The translations under genes were made by a program, and so were the position numbers. From positions 1 through 64,000 of the forward strand of contig NZ_LZZM01000105.1 in assembly GCF_002006345.1 (NCBI RefSeq): a DNA stretch of 64,000 bases, written 5' to 3'. The notes beneath the pieces are model-generated. The model ran no database searches. It worked only from the letters and a program-made list of their open reading frames with translations, and was not told the DNA's origin. This document shows, in pieces, positions 26,981 through 35,659 of the stretch. Origin of the DNA: Clostridium puniceum (GTDB taxonomy: Bacteria > Bacillota > Clostridia > Clostridiales > Clostridiaceae). Position 1 is the stretch's first letter. The number at the start of each line of letters is the position of its first letter.

Positions 26981-28027
26981 ATGAAGATGCTAAAAAAGAT
27001 ATTATCTTTTGCGTTTATCGCTATATTATTATTACAGAGTATTGAAAACAATGCATACGCAATCCTAGATAGTAGTCCTCAAAATCCAATTAATGTAGCT
27101 GTATTCTTAAATGATTTTAATGACCAATTTATTTCTAGTGTTAAGAAAAGCTTAGAAGATATTCAAAAAGAAAATGATAATAGAGTTCAATTCACTTTTT
27201 TTGATGCAAAAGGAAATCAAGTTTCTCAAAATGAAAGTATTGATCAATCACTTAATAAAAATTTTGATCTTTTTGTATTAAATCTAGTTAGTACTGATAT
27301 AGATAAAACTAAAGATATTCTTACTAAAATAATGCAAAAAAATATTCCATTAATTCTATATTATGCTCAAACTACACCGATAGTAAATTTTATTAAACCT
27401 TATGGTAACGCTGTTATAATAGATACAGATATTGATCAGTCGGGAATTTTACAAGGTAAAATACTAAGTGATGAATGGAACTCTAATAAAGAAGCTTTAG
27501 ACAAAAATAAAGATAATATAATGCAGTTTCTCATGTTAAAAGGTCCCGTTAATAGTCCAGAAACAATTTCGAGAACTAAGAATTCCCTTCAAACAATTAA
27601 TGAGTCAGGCATAAATACCCAGCAGCTTTCGTCAATAAATTGTAATTGGGATGAAGAATGTGCTAAAACTGCAGTAGAATCAAATTTATTAACTCTTGGT
27701 GATAGGATTGAAGTAATAATTTCTAATAATGATGCTATGGCAATAGGTGCTATTAAAGCACTTCAAAAGTATGGCTATAATAAAAGTATTAATTCGAAGA
27801 ATATTCCAGTTGTTGGGGTTGATGGGTTACCAGAAGCTCAAAAATTAATAAAGCAAGGGATTATGACAGGCACTGCCATTCAAGATCCACGTGAGCATGC
27901 AAATGCAATTTATATGGTAGGAATGAATATAGTATCTGGAAAAAATTCTTTAGAGGGTACAAATTATAAATTTGATGAAACAGGAATTACAATAAAACTA
28001 CCTTATTATGAATATGTTGCAGAGTAA
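26981..28027 (+). CDS. Orphan galactose/ribose-type periplasmic binding protein (MglB-like)
   Basis: 348 residues. The signal peptide (L-L-L-Q-S-I-E-N-N-A-Y-A, cleavage after AYA) has no lipobox cysteine, unlike most Gram-positive ABC binding proteins. The mature part is a Peripla_BP_4 fold: I-N-V-A-V-F-L-N-D-F-N-D-Q-F, then D-T-D-I-D-Q-S-G, V-I-I-S-N-N-D-A-M-A-I-G-A-I-K-A-L, V-G-V-D-G-L-P-E-A and G-T-A-I-Q-D-P, as in MglB. No permease or ATPase is adjacent. It may be a secreted sugar sensor, possibly feeding the nearby histidine kinase or another receptor. GGAGG precedes the ATG. Confidence 0.75.
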   Translation: MKMLKKILSFAFIAILLLQSIENNAYAILDSSPQNPINVAVFLNDFNDQFISSVKKSLEDIQKENDNRVQFTFFDAKGNQVSQNESIDQSLNKNFDLFVLNLVSTDIDKTKDILTKIMQKNIPLILYYAQTTPIVNFIKPYGNAVIIDTDIDQSGILQGKILSDEWNSNKEALDKNKDNIMQFLMLKGPVNSPETISRTKNSLQTINESGINTQQLSSINCNWDEECAKTAVESNLLTLGDRIEVIISNNDAMAIGAIKALQKYGYNKSINSKNIPVVGVDGLPEAQKLIKQGIMTGTAIQDPREHANAIYMVGMNIVSGKNSLEGTNYKFDETGITIKLPYYEYVAE

Positions 28028-28160
28028 CACCGCTAAAATTCTGCTTATTCTAAAGAAAGTTTTTAATTAGCATTAGCCTTTAAACACGAATATTATGTAT
28101 TACATAAAATTCTTGCATTGAATTTAAATATGTTTATAATATTAATAGGAATATGAGTTT

Positions 28161-28200
28161 AATATTGCCATTACTAAAAAAATAGTAATGGCAATATTAA
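28161..28200 (+). terminator. Terminator after the sugar-binding protein gene
   Basis: Perfect 15-nt arms (28161-28175 / 28184-28198) followed by AATTTAT. The next 220 bp hold no recognised gene. Confidence 0.75.
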
Positions 28201-28427
28201 TTTATATGGTAAAATATTATTAGGTCTAATAATTTATGACATATTAAATAAAAGAGCGAGCTAAGATAGGTAATATATTTTAGTATAAAAATAGGAAGTA
28301 TGATTTTCTTAAAGGTCTTAATTAGACTTTAACTTTTAAGTTAACATACTTTTCTATTGTGGAATAAAATAGGCAGCATAGTGCGTTACTGTTTTGGAAT
28401 ATGTCTAATAGAAATCAGGAGGAAATT

Positions 28428-30605
28428 ATGAATTCAATTGAAGAAAGAATCGCAAAAGAGTTAGAAATAAAATTAGGTCAAGTTCAAAGTGTTATTGAAC
28501 TTTTAGATGATGGAAATACAGTTCCTTTTATTTCAAGATATAGAAAAGAAGTTACTGGTGGACTTTCAGATGAAGTTTTAAGAACCTTATCTGAAAGACT
28601 TACTTATTTAAGAAATTTAGAAGAAAGAAAAGCAGCCGTTACAAGAATAATTCAAGAACAAGAAAAGTTTACAGAGGAAATTGAAAAGGCTTTAGAGAAA
28701 GCAACAACTTTAACGGAGGTTGAGGATATATACAGACCGTACAAACCTAAAAAAAGAACAAGAGCAACAATAGCTGTAGAAAAAGGATTAAAACCTCTTG
28801 CAGAATTAATTTTAGAGGGAATTTTTAAAGGAGACTTAGAGGAAGAAGGTTCTAAATATATAAATGAAGAAAAAGGAGTAGCAACTAGTGAAGATGCTAT
28901 TTCTGGAGCTTTAGATATAGTGGCTGAAAGTATATCAGATGAGGCTAAATATAGAAAGTATATAAGAGATTTTGTTATGAGAGAAGGAAACATAGAAAGC
29001 AGCGGTAGTTCTGAAGAATCAACACCATATGAAATGTACTATGAATATTCAGAAGCAGTAAAAAAAATACCACCTCATAGAATATTGGCTATAAATAGAG
29101 GGGAAAAAGAAAAAATATTAAGTGTTAAAATTACTGCAAATGAAGAAAAAATAGTTCAATATTTAGAGAACCAATTATTAAAGGGCAATGAAGTTTTAGA
29201 CGAAAAATTAAAACTTGCAATTAGGGATTCTTTAAAAAGATTAATTTATCCATCAATAGAAAGAGAAATCAGAAGTGAGTTAACTGATATTGGCGAAGAA
29301 GGTGCTATTAAGATTTTTAAAGAAAATTTAAAAGCATTACTTTTACAGGCTCCAATTAAGGGGAAAGTAGTAATGGGATATGACCCTGGATTTAGAACAG
29401 GTTGTAAAATAGCAATCTTAGACGAAACAGGAAAGTTCTTAGAAAATACGGCAGTATATCCAACAGTACCTAAAAGAGATATTGAAGGAACAAAGAAAAC
29501 TTTAAAAGCACTTATTGCTAAACATAAGGTTGATGTTATTTCCCTCGGAAATGGTACTGCATCTAGAGAATCAGAAGAAGTTATTGCTGAAATGTTAACT
29601 GAAATTAAAAATGAAATAGGTAGAGAATTAGCATATGTAATTGTATCAGAAGCAGGAGCATCAGTTTATTCCGCATCAGAACTTGCAACTAAGGAATATC
29701 CAGATTTAGATGTTACAGTAAGAGGGGCAATTTCAATAGGAAGAAGATTACAAGACCCACTTGCTGAGTTAGTAAAAATAGATCCTAAAGCTATTGGTGT
29801 AGGACAATACCAACATGATGTTACTCCTAAGAAGTTAGAAGAATCTTTGGCGGGTGTAGTAGAAGATTCAGTTAATACTGTTGGAGTTGATTTAAATATT
29901 GCAACACCATCACTTTTAACACATATTTCCGGAATAAATTCAGCTATAGCTAAAAATATTGTTGATTATAGAGAAGTAGCTGGAAAATTCTCTTCAAGAA
30001 AAGAACTATTAAAGGTTAAGAGATTAGGCCAAAAGGCATATGAACAATGTGCAGGTTTTTTAAGAGTTGATGATGGTAAAGAACCTTTAGATAATACATC
30101 AGTCCATCCTGAATCTTATAGCGTGGCTAAAAAATTAATTGAACTTTTAGGATATAATAAGCAAGATCTTAAAAATAATAAACTTGGTGACATTGATGAA
30201 AGAGCAGAAGCACAAGGTTTAAAGAAATTAAGTGAAACGCTGGAAGTGGGAGAGCTTACTTTAAAGGATATAATCAAGGAATTAAAGAAGCCTGGTAGAG
30301 ACCCTAGAGAAGAAATGCCAAAGCCAATCCTTAAAACAGGAATAGTTGAACTTAAGGATTTAAAACCAGGAATGGTACTTGCAGGAACAGTTAGGAATGT
30401 ATCAGACTTTGGTGCCTTTGTAGATATTGGAGTTCACCAAGATGGATTAGTTCATAAGAGTCAAATGGCAAATAGATTTGTTAAGCATCCTCTAGATATT
30501 GTAAAAGTCGGAGATATAGTAAAGGTAGCCATCTTGGAAGTTGATGAAAAGAGAAAGAGAATATCATTAACTATGAAGAATATTGATGAATCTGCAGAAG
30601 TGTAA
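28428..30605 (+). CDS. tex: Tex-family RNA-binding transcription accessory protein
   Basis: 725 residues from ATG 28428, which has AGGAGG 6 nt upstream; ATG 28401 is in frame but without a site. Typical features are V-P-F-I-S-R-Y-R-K-E-V-T-G-G near residue 36, the YqgF/RNase H-like core G-Y-D-P-G-F-R-T-G-C-K, helix-hairpin-helix repeats (L-L-T-H-I-S-G-I-N, K-V-K-R-L-G-Q-K-A-Y-E-Q-C-A-G), and a C-terminal S1 domain (G-T-V-R-N-V-S-D-F-G-A-F-V-D-I-G) near 645-715. Tex binds nucleic acids and affects transcription; its exact role is unsettled. Confidence 0.93.
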   Translation: MNSIEERIAKELEIKLGQVQSVIELLDDGNTVPFISRYRKEVTGGLSDEVLRTLSERLTYLRNLEERKAAVTRIIQEQEKFTEEIEKALEKATTLTEVEDIYRPYKPKKRTRATIAVEKGLKPLAELILEGIFKGDLEEEGSKYINEEKGVATSEDAISGALDIVAESISDEAKYRKYIRDFVMREGNIESSGSSEESTPYEMYYEYSEAVKKIPPHRILAINRGEKEKILSVKITANEEKIVQYLENQLLKGNEVLDEKLKLAIRDSLKRLIYPSIEREIRSELTDIGEEGAIKIFKENLKALLLQAPIKGKVVMGYDPGFRTGCKIAILDETGKFLENTAVYPTVPKRDIEGTKKTLKALIAKHKVDVISLGNGTASRESEEVIAEMLTEIKNEIGRELAYVIVSEAGASVYSASELATKEYPDLDVTVRGAISIGRRLQDPLAELVKIDPKAIGVGQYQHDVTPKKLEESLAGVVEDSVNTVGVDLNIATPSLLTHISGINSAIAKNIVDYREVAGKFSSRKELLKVKRLGQKAYEQCAGFLRVDDGKEPLDNTSVHPESYSVAKKLIELLGYNKQDLKNNKLGDIDERAEAQGLKKLSETLEVGELTLKDIIKELKKPGRDPREEMPKPILKTGIVELKDLKPGMVLAGTVRNVSDFGAFVDIGVHQDGLVHKSQMANRFVKHPLDIVKVGDIVKVAILEVDEKRKRISLTMKNIDESAEV

Positions 30606-30659
30606 AATATAGAGTTAAATTATGATTAATATTGCCACTAAAATCATTTTTTAAATTAA

Positions 30660-30710
30660 CGAACACATATTTCTTATAATGCATATTATGAGAAGTATGT
30701 GTTCGTTTCA
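30660..30710 (+). terminator. Terminator of tex
   Basis: GAACACATA..TTATAAT and ATTATGAGAAGTATGTGTTC pair almost fully (30661-30704), followed by GTTT. Confidence 0.75.
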
Positions 30711-30743
30711 ATATAAATTCAAAGGTTTTAGGAGGTATTAATT

Positions 30744-31073
30744 ATGAAAATAAAATGCATTGATAATAATTTATGCTCAACATTAACTTTAAATAAGGAA
30801 TATGAAGTTATAGATGAAGCACCGGAGTATTATATAATTATTGATGATAAAAGTAATGAAGTAACTTGCAGAAAATCAAGATTTGTAGTGGTTGAATATG
30901 GTGGAATGACTAAAAAAGCAAAAGCTATTATTACAGAACTAAGTTATCAGTTACAAAATGAATGTAGAGATATAAGAAAATTAAAAATAACAAAAAATTT
31001 AAAAGGCGAATTGAAAGAATTAAGCATAAAATTTAAATATTCACCTATAAAAAAGTGTGATAGTAACAGCTAA
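30744..31073 (+). CDS. Small conserved protein, paralogue of the gene at 41869 (unknown)
   Basis: 109 residues. N-terminal half: I-K-C-I-D-N-N-L-C, L-T-L-N-K-E-Y-E-V, E-A-P-E-Y-Y-I-I-I-D-D-K-S-N-E and C-R-K-S-R-F, reading like a small beta barrel of the SH3 kind. The C-terminal half is polar with K-A-I-I-T-E-L-S-Y-Q-L. The gene at 41869 encodes nearly the same protein (101 aa). AGGAGG precedes the ATG. No function can be assigned. The 3' end of the gene is partly repeated downstream (31204-31250). Confidence 0.7.
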   Translation: MKIKCIDNNLCSTLTLNKEYEVIDEAPEYYIIIDDKSNEVTCRKSRFVVVEYGGMTKKAKAIITELSYQLQNECRDIRKLKITKNLKGELKELSIKFKYSPIKKCDSNS

Positions 31074-31250
31074 GATTAATTCGGCTATAAAAAAGCACAA
31101 AATGAAAGCAAGAATTTTTAGAGATATATTTTAATATTCTTTACTATATATGGTGAAGAATATTAAAATATCTATAGTGAATCATAAGTATTTAAGATAC
31201 ATGCTTATAAAAAATGCGATAGCACAACCAAGATTAATTTACCTATAAAT
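31040..31250 (+). repeat. Diverged repeat of a gene 3' end, with an intervening hairpin
   Basis: TATAAAAAAGTGTGATAG (31048) with AAGATTAATT (31071) recurs as TATAAAAAATGCGATAG (31205) with AAGATTAATT (31231). Between them, 31119-31172 forms a long hairpin (arms containing TTTAATATTC / GAATATTAAA). This looks like an old tandem duplication of the 3' end of the small gene. The remaining bases to 31520 show no gene; they presumably contain the adh promoter. Confidence 0.5.
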
Positions 31251-31520
31251 ATAGTAAGAAGCAGAATAAGGAACGATTCACATATACTTTTATTTATAAA
31301 AATAATGTACTATATAATAAATAGTTTACTATATAGTAGAATTGGGAAAAGGATATTGGATAGTATAAATATAAGATTTATAATATTTTTCTAAAAGTAT
31401 ATTTATCATAATAGTTGCGTAATAATAGAATGTAAACCTTAAATAGGATTAAATGTATTTTTTTGCAGTAAGTTTAGGGTTTAAAAGAAATAATAAATAT
31501 TTTTTAGGAGGAGCATATTT

Positions 31521-32579
31521 ATGAAGGGTTTTGCAATGTTAGGTATTAATAAAGTGGGATGGATTGAAAAAGAAAAGCCGGTAGCAGGTCCATATGATGC
31601 AATTGTACGTCCATTAGCTGTATCACCATGTACTTCAGATATACATACTGTTTTTGAAGGTGCACTTGGAGATAGGAATAACATGATTTTGGGTCATGAA
31701 GCAGTAGGAGAAGTTGTTGAAGTTGGAAGCGAAGTCAAAGATTTTAAACCTGGAGACAGAGTTATAGTACCATGTACAACTCCAGATTGGAGATCTTTAG
31801 AAGTCCAAGCGGGTTTTCAACAACATTCAAACGGTATGCTTGCAGGATGGAAATTTTCAAATTTTAAGGATGGAGTGTTTGGAGAATATTTTCATGTAAA
31901 TGATGCAGATATGAATCTTGCCATCTTACCTAAGGACATGCCTTTAGAAAGTGCTGTTATGATAACAGATATGATGACTACAGGCTTCCATGGTGCAGAA
32001 CTTGCAGATATAAAAATGGGCTCTAGTGTTGTAGTAATTGGGATTGGAGCAGTTGGATTAATGGGGATAGCAGGTGCAGCATTACGTGGAGCAGGTAGAA
32101 TTATAGGTGTAGGAAGTAGACCCATTTGTGTTGAGACTGCTAAATTTTATGGAGCAACAGATATCGTAAATTATAAAGATGGTGACATAGTTACTCAAAT
32201 TATGAATTTAACTAATGGAAAAGGTGTTGACCGTGTAATTATGGCAGGTGGTGGTGCTGAAACATTAGCACAAGCAGTATCTATGGTTAAAGCTGGTGGA
32301 GTAATTTCCAATATTAATTATCATGGAAGTGGAGAGAATTTACCAATACCTCGAGTAGATTGGGGCTGTGGAATGGCTCATAAAACTATAAAAGGTGGAC
32401 TATGTCCAGGAGGAAGACTTAGAGCTGAAATGTTAAGAGATATGGTAGTATATAATCGTGTCGACTTAAGCCAATTAGTTACACATGTATATCACGGTTT
32501 TGATCACATAGAAGAAGCACTTTTATTAATGAAGGATAAGCCAAAAGATTTAATTAAAGCAGTAGTCATATTAGAATAA
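31521..32579 (+). CDS. adh: NADP-dependent secondary alcohol (isopropanol) dehydrogenase
   Basis: 352 residues, zinc medium-chain dehydrogenase. Catalytic zinc ligands are C37 (S-P-C-T-S-D), H59-E60 (G-H-E-A-V-G) and D150 (I-T-D-M-M-T-T-G-F-H-G-A); the structural-zinc cysteine loop of other ADHs is absent. Cofactor loop V-V-I-G-I-G-A-V-G-L-M and the following G-S-R-P (residues 198-201) favour NADPH. The sequence closely resembles the well-known C. beijerinckii enzyme that reduces acetone to isopropanol. AGGAGG precedes the ATG. Monocistronic, with a terminator at 32623. Confidence 0.93.
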   Translation: MKGFAMLGINKVGWIEKEKPVAGPYDAIVRPLAVSPCTSDIHTVFEGALGDRNNMILGHEAVGEVVEVGSEVKDFKPGDRVIVPCTTPDWRSLEVQAGFQQHSNGMLAGWKFSNFKDGVFGEYFHVNDADMNLAILPKDMPLESAVMITDMMTTGFHGAELADIKMGSSVVVIGIGAVGLMGIAGAALRGAGRIIGVGSRPICVETAKFYGATDIVNYKDGDIVTQIMNLTNGKGVDRVIMAGGGAETLAQAVSMVKAGGVISNINYHGSGENLPIPRVDWGCGMAHKTIKGGLCPGGRLRAEMLRDMVVYNRVDLSQLVTHVYHGFDHIEEALLLMKDKPKDLIKAVVILE

Positions 32580-32622
32580 TATCTTTATCTTTTTTGGGGA
32601 ATTTACAAATAATTAATAGCAG

Positions 32623-32685
32623 AATGTAGCATATCTCTATTGTACTAACCTTCTATATAGTGAAAAATTGCTACATTAGCTTTTT
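32623..32685 (+). terminator. Terminator of adh
   Basis: AATGTAGCA (32623-32631) pairs with TGCTACATT (32669-32677), followed by AGCTTTTTT. Confidence 0.65.
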
Positions 32686-32690
32686 TAACA

Positions 32691-32880
32691 TACAACAATG
32701 CAATAGCTTTAGTTCATCCTAAAGCTATTCAAGTTAGTGATATATTTCATTTATTAAAAAACTTAATTGCTTATTGTAAAGCACATTTAAGTAAATTCTT
32801 AAAACCTCAAGTAGTTATTGATAAAGACACTGATACATATAAGGGGAGTAACAGCTTTAGGGTAAAGTGGAAATATTAAT
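32691..32880 (+). pseudogene. ISL3-type transposase fragment
   Basis: An open stretch without start codon encodes T-Y-N-N-A-I-A-L-V, H-P-K-A-I-Q-V-S-D-I-F-H-L-L-K-N-L and YCKAHLSKFLKPQV, then stops. The P-x-A-x-x-V-x-D-x-F-H-L-x-K-N-L pattern is the DDE-domain signature of ISL3-family transposases. Only about 60 residues remain, so it is a dead relic. Confidence 0.65.
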
Positions 32881-32888
32881 TAAATTTC

Positions 32889-32917
32889 AAGAGCATACGC
32901 GTAATGAGTATGCTCTT
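32889..32917 (+). terminator. Hairpin upstream of the ATC-hydrolase-family gene
   Basis: AAGAGCATAC (32889-32898) pairs with GTATGCTCTT (32908-32917). T-rich sequence follows after a short gap (CTTTTTTT at 32938). Confidence 0.6.
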
Positions 32918-33042
32918 AAAAGTATGTCTTTTTTTAAATAGGTTTACAAAGTATAAAAAAAGAGTATAATCTAATAAAACATATAAAATATATAGGTGTA
33001 GTAGGAAAAAAGAAAAAGAGGGATTAAGGAGAGAAGAAAATT

Positions 33043-33528
33043 ATGATTAAAAATGTACCAACTATTAATGATAAGCATACAGAGGATTTAAGACAAGCGG
33101 TTGAGCACAGAGCAACTTGGTTTTACTTTTTAATTGATGAAGCTGAAAAAAGAGGATTAGATGTACAATTTGCTAGAGATGCAATACATCAATGTGGTTG
33201 TTTTCATGGACAAAATAAGTTTCCTAAAAATGATGATATAAAAGAATTTGCAGCATCATTCGCAACAGAGCAAGTTCAAAAGATATTTGAAATGGATGTA
33301 AAAACTACAGATGAAGAATTAAATATAGAATTTCATTATTGCCCACTTGTAGCAGCATGGAAAAAGTTAACTAATGATGAGGTTAAAATTTCAAAATTAT
33401 GCGATATAGCAATGGACGGTGATAGAGGAATAATAAGCAAATTTGATAAGTTCACTTTTGAATTAATCAATACTATTGCAAATGGCGATGAAACTTGCCA
33501 AGTTTTGATAAAAAAGAAAAAGTACTAA
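33043..33528 (+). CDS. ATC-hydrolase-family protein (L-2-amino-thiazoline-4-carboxylate hydrolase-like), short form
   Basis: 161 residues. Motifs H-R-A-T-W-F-Y-F-L-I-D-E-A, H-Q-C-G-C-F-H-G, F-H-Y-C-P-L-V-A-A-W-K-K-L and C-D-I-A-M-D-G-D-R-G-I match the family annotated as L-2-amino-thiazoline-4-carboxylic acid hydrolase, whose founding member opens the ATC ring on the way to cysteine. Conserved cysteines and histidines cluster in the middle. AAGGAGAG precedes the ATG. It ends in its own terminator, just before the leader of the ABC importer operon. The actual substrate of this short subgroup is unknown to me. Confidence 0.7.
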   Translation: MIKNVPTINDKHTEDLRQAVEHRATWFYFLIDEAEKRGLDVQFARDAIHQCGCFHGQNKFPKNDDIKEFAASFATEQVQKIFEMDVKTTDEELNIEFHYCPLVAAWKKLTNDEVKISKLCDIAMDGDRGIISKFDKFTFELINTIANGDETCQVLIKKKKY

Positions 33529-33563
33529 GAAGAGTAATAAATACATAATAAATAAGGCTTAAA

Positions 33564-33597
33564 AAGATGGTTATATATCTAGAAACCATCTTTTTTC
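33564..33597 (+). terminator. Terminator after the short ATC-hydrolase-family gene
   Basis: AAGATGGTT and AACCATCTT pair (33564-33592), followed by TTTTCTTT. 33598-33763 holds no gene. Confidence 0.85.
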
Positions 33598-33763
33598 TTT
33601 ATATAAATATTGTAGGGAACAAATTTGAAGAAAGAGTTTCTTATTAGTAAGTGATAAGACTAGATATATTACTGAAAGCCAATTTGTTATAAATGCAGGA
33701 AGAGTACCTAAGCTAATATAAAACTATTTGGTGAAATAAATATCACAAAATTAAAAAAAGATA

Positions 33764-33792
33764 TTGACATTTTCCTATCGAAATACTATACT
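33764..33792 (+). promoter_or_regulatory. Promoter of the leader ORF and ABC importer operon
   Basis: TTGACA (33764-33769), an exact 17-nt spacer, TATACT (33787-33792). It gives a leader RNA of about 230 nt before the binding-protein gene. Confidence 0.75.
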
Positions 33793-33861
33793 ATAAAAAA
33801 AGTTAACCTACAAAACATATAAAATTACTTGGTTAAGTGAAGGGGGAAAGGTGGGGACAAT

Positions 33862-33954
33862 ATGTTAAAATATAATCTGAATTTAATAAAAATGTATTGC
33901 GAAAAAATTAACTGTAATAGTGAACCATGTTGTTACTATTTTAATCAAGCTTAG
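33862..33954 (+). CDS. Cysteine-rich 30-residue leader ORF
   Basis: ATG 33862 with GGTGGGGA upstream opens a 30-codon ORF, MLKYNLNLIKMYCEKINCNS then EPCCYYFNQA, containing four cysteines, two of them adjacent. It lies inside the leader between a strong promoter and the amino-acid importer. Cysteine codons in a short leader ORF suggest ribosome-mediated attenuation by cysteine supply, fitting the ATC-hydrolase genes nearby. TTACTATT at its end can pair either back (AATAGT, 33918) or forward (AGTAA, 33957), but I see no clear terminator. It could instead be a small functional peptide. Confidence 0.5.
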   Translation: MLKYNLNLIKMYCEKINCNSEPCCYYFNQA

Positions 33955-34027
33955 ATAAGTAAAGTATGTTGTAAAAATTATAAGCAATAAGAAAAAATAA
34001 AAATTTATAAAAAAGGGGATAATAGTA

Positions 34028-34894
34028 ATGAAAAACAAAAGATTTTTAAAATTCATAGTAGTAGGATTAGCAGTGACAACTTTATTAACAGGATGTGGGG
34101 CAAGTAAAGCATCTGATGCAGCACCAGCCAAAAGTGATGTAAAAGTTACAAAAGTGAAAGTAGCGTATGATCAGACTTTAAAACCAATTTCTTATACAGA
34201 TGAAAATGGAAATGCAACAGGATATGATGTAGAAGTTATGAAGCAAGTTGCTGAATTGCTTCCACAATATGAATTTGAATATATTCCAACTACAAGTGAT
34301 GACTTATTAATAGGTGTTGAACAAGGGAAATATGATGTAGGTGTTAAAAATGCTTTCTGGACAAAGGAAAGAACAGAAAAATTTGTATTTCCTAAAGAAT
34401 TCCTTGGATTAAGCAGTACAGGCCTTGCATTAAAGAAGGAAAATGAAAAAATTAAAACTTTATCAGATTTTGCTTCAGCTGGATTTACATTGGCACCAAT
34501 TGCTGCTAATAATGCACAATATACAGTTATTGATGAGTACAATAAGGCGAATCCAAATAACCAAGTAAAATTAGAAGCTGGTGATGCATTTACAGTTGAT
34601 GTAATTCAATGGATAAATGAAGGCCGTGTAAAGGGTGGAGTGTCACTTGAAAGCCAATTTGATAAACAGGTGAGGGCATCGGATGGTCAATATCATAATT
34701 TAGTAAATGATATTGTTTATAATGAATTTGCAGTAATTAAAACTTGGCCATTATTTAATAAAAAGCAACAAGAACTTGCAGATGCTTATGATGGAGCAAT
34801 CAAAAAACTTAAAGAAGAAAAGAAAACAAATGAACTTATCAAAAAGTTTTATGGAAGAGACTTATTTGAAGTATTAGATAAAGTAAATAGATAA
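34028..34894 (+). CDS. Amino-acid ABC transporter substrate-binding lipoprotein
   Basis: 288 residues. Signal peptide with lipobox L-L-T-G-C (Cys 23), then an SBP_bac_3 (family 3) domain: K-V-A-Y-D-Q-T-L-K-P-I-S-Y-T-D-E-N-G, G-Y-D-V-E-V-M-K-Q-V, D-D-L-L-I-G-V-E-Q-G-K-Y-D-V-G. Family 3 proteins bind polar amino acids, cystine or related compounds. It heads the operon SBP-permease-permease-ATPase. Because ATC-hydrolase-family and proC-like genes flank the operon, the ligand may be a cyclic cysteine or proline-like compound; that is inference. Confidence 0.9.
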   Translation: MKNKRFLKFIVVGLAVTTLLTGCGASKASDAAPAKSDVKVTKVKVAYDQTLKPISYTDENGNATGYDVEVMKQVAELLPQYEFEYIPTTSDDLLIGVEQGKYDVGVKNAFWTKERTEKFVFPKEFLGLSSTGLALKKENEKIKTLSDFASAGFTLAPIAANNAQYTVIDEYNKANPNNQVKLEAGDAFTVDVIQWINEGRVKGGVSLESQFDKQVRASDGQYHNLVNDIVYNEFAVIKTWPLFNKKQQELADAYDGAIKKLKEEKKTNELIKKFYGRDLFEVLDKVNR

Positions 34895-34938
34895 AGGTCA
34901 AAAAATGTCTATTAATAAGAATGGAGATGAGGCAGGCT

Positions 34939-35646
34939 ATGGATAAATATTTTAATCCGGTATATATAACAGACTCAATACCTAAATTATTACCATACAT
35001 AAAAGTAACATTTATGGTTGCAGGCTTATCTGTATTATTTGGAACTATGCTAGGCTTTATCTTAGCAGTTGCTAAAATAAGAAAAGGCAAGATAGGTAAA
35101 ATAATTGCAGAGGGTTATACTACTGCATTGAGATGTACACCTTCCATAGTTCTGCTCTTTTTGATTTATTATGGCATTCCAGCAGTAACAAAAAATTTTG
35201 GAATTGATTTAGACGATGTTGATAAAGCAGTATTTATTATTATTGCTTTTTCTCTTATGTTTGCAGGGGCTATGTGTGAAGTTATTAGAACAGCTTATGA
35301 ATCTGTAGATAAAGGACAATTTGAAGCAGCAATAAGTGTAGGGTTAAGTGATATACAAGCATATAGAACAATTATTTTACCTCAAGCTTTCGTTGTTGCA
35401 ATTCCGAACATAGGTAATTCACTTCTTGCATTAATTAAAGAAGGAGCCTTAGCATATACAATTGGTTTAATTGATGTTATGGGAAAAGCAAATCTTATTA
35501 TTGCAGCAAATATGAATGCTCATTCACTAGAGATTTATATTGCACTATCTATTATTTACTGGGTGGTTTCAATTATTATTGAGCAACTTTTCTTAAGGAT
35601 AGAAAAAGTTCTTAGTAAAGGCAAACAAACTATAAAAGTAACTTAA
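34939..35646 (+). CDS. Amino-acid ABC transporter permease 1
   Basis: About 235 residues from ATG 34939, with GAGG 6 nt upstream; an in-frame ATG at 34921 lacks a site. HisM/ArtQ-type permease with about five TM helices, T-A-L-R-C-T-P-S-I-V-L-L-F near the N-terminal half, and the EAA loop E-A-A-I-S-V-G-L-S-D-I-Q-A-Y-R that docks on the ATPase. It forms a heterodimer with the next gene product. Confidence 0.9.
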   Translation: MDKYFNPVYITDSIPKLLPYIKVTFMVAGLSVLFGTMLGFILAVAKIRKGKIGKIIAEGYTTALRCTPSIVLLFLIYYGIPAVTKNFGIDLDDVDKAVFIIIAFSLMFAGAMCEVIRTAYESVDKGQFEAAISVGLSDIQAYRTIILPQAFVVAIPNIGNSLLALIKEGALAYTIGLIDVMGKANLIIAANMNAHSLEIYIALSIIYWVVSIIIEQLFLRIEKVLSKGKQTIKVT

Positions 35647-35659
35647 GGGGGGTGACAGA

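Noticed and set aside
33850..33866. GGTGGGGAC as a T-box antiterminator core
   Set aside because: It does not match the conserved T-box sequence, and no specifier-loop or terminator architecture is visible; it works as the leader ORF's ribosome site.
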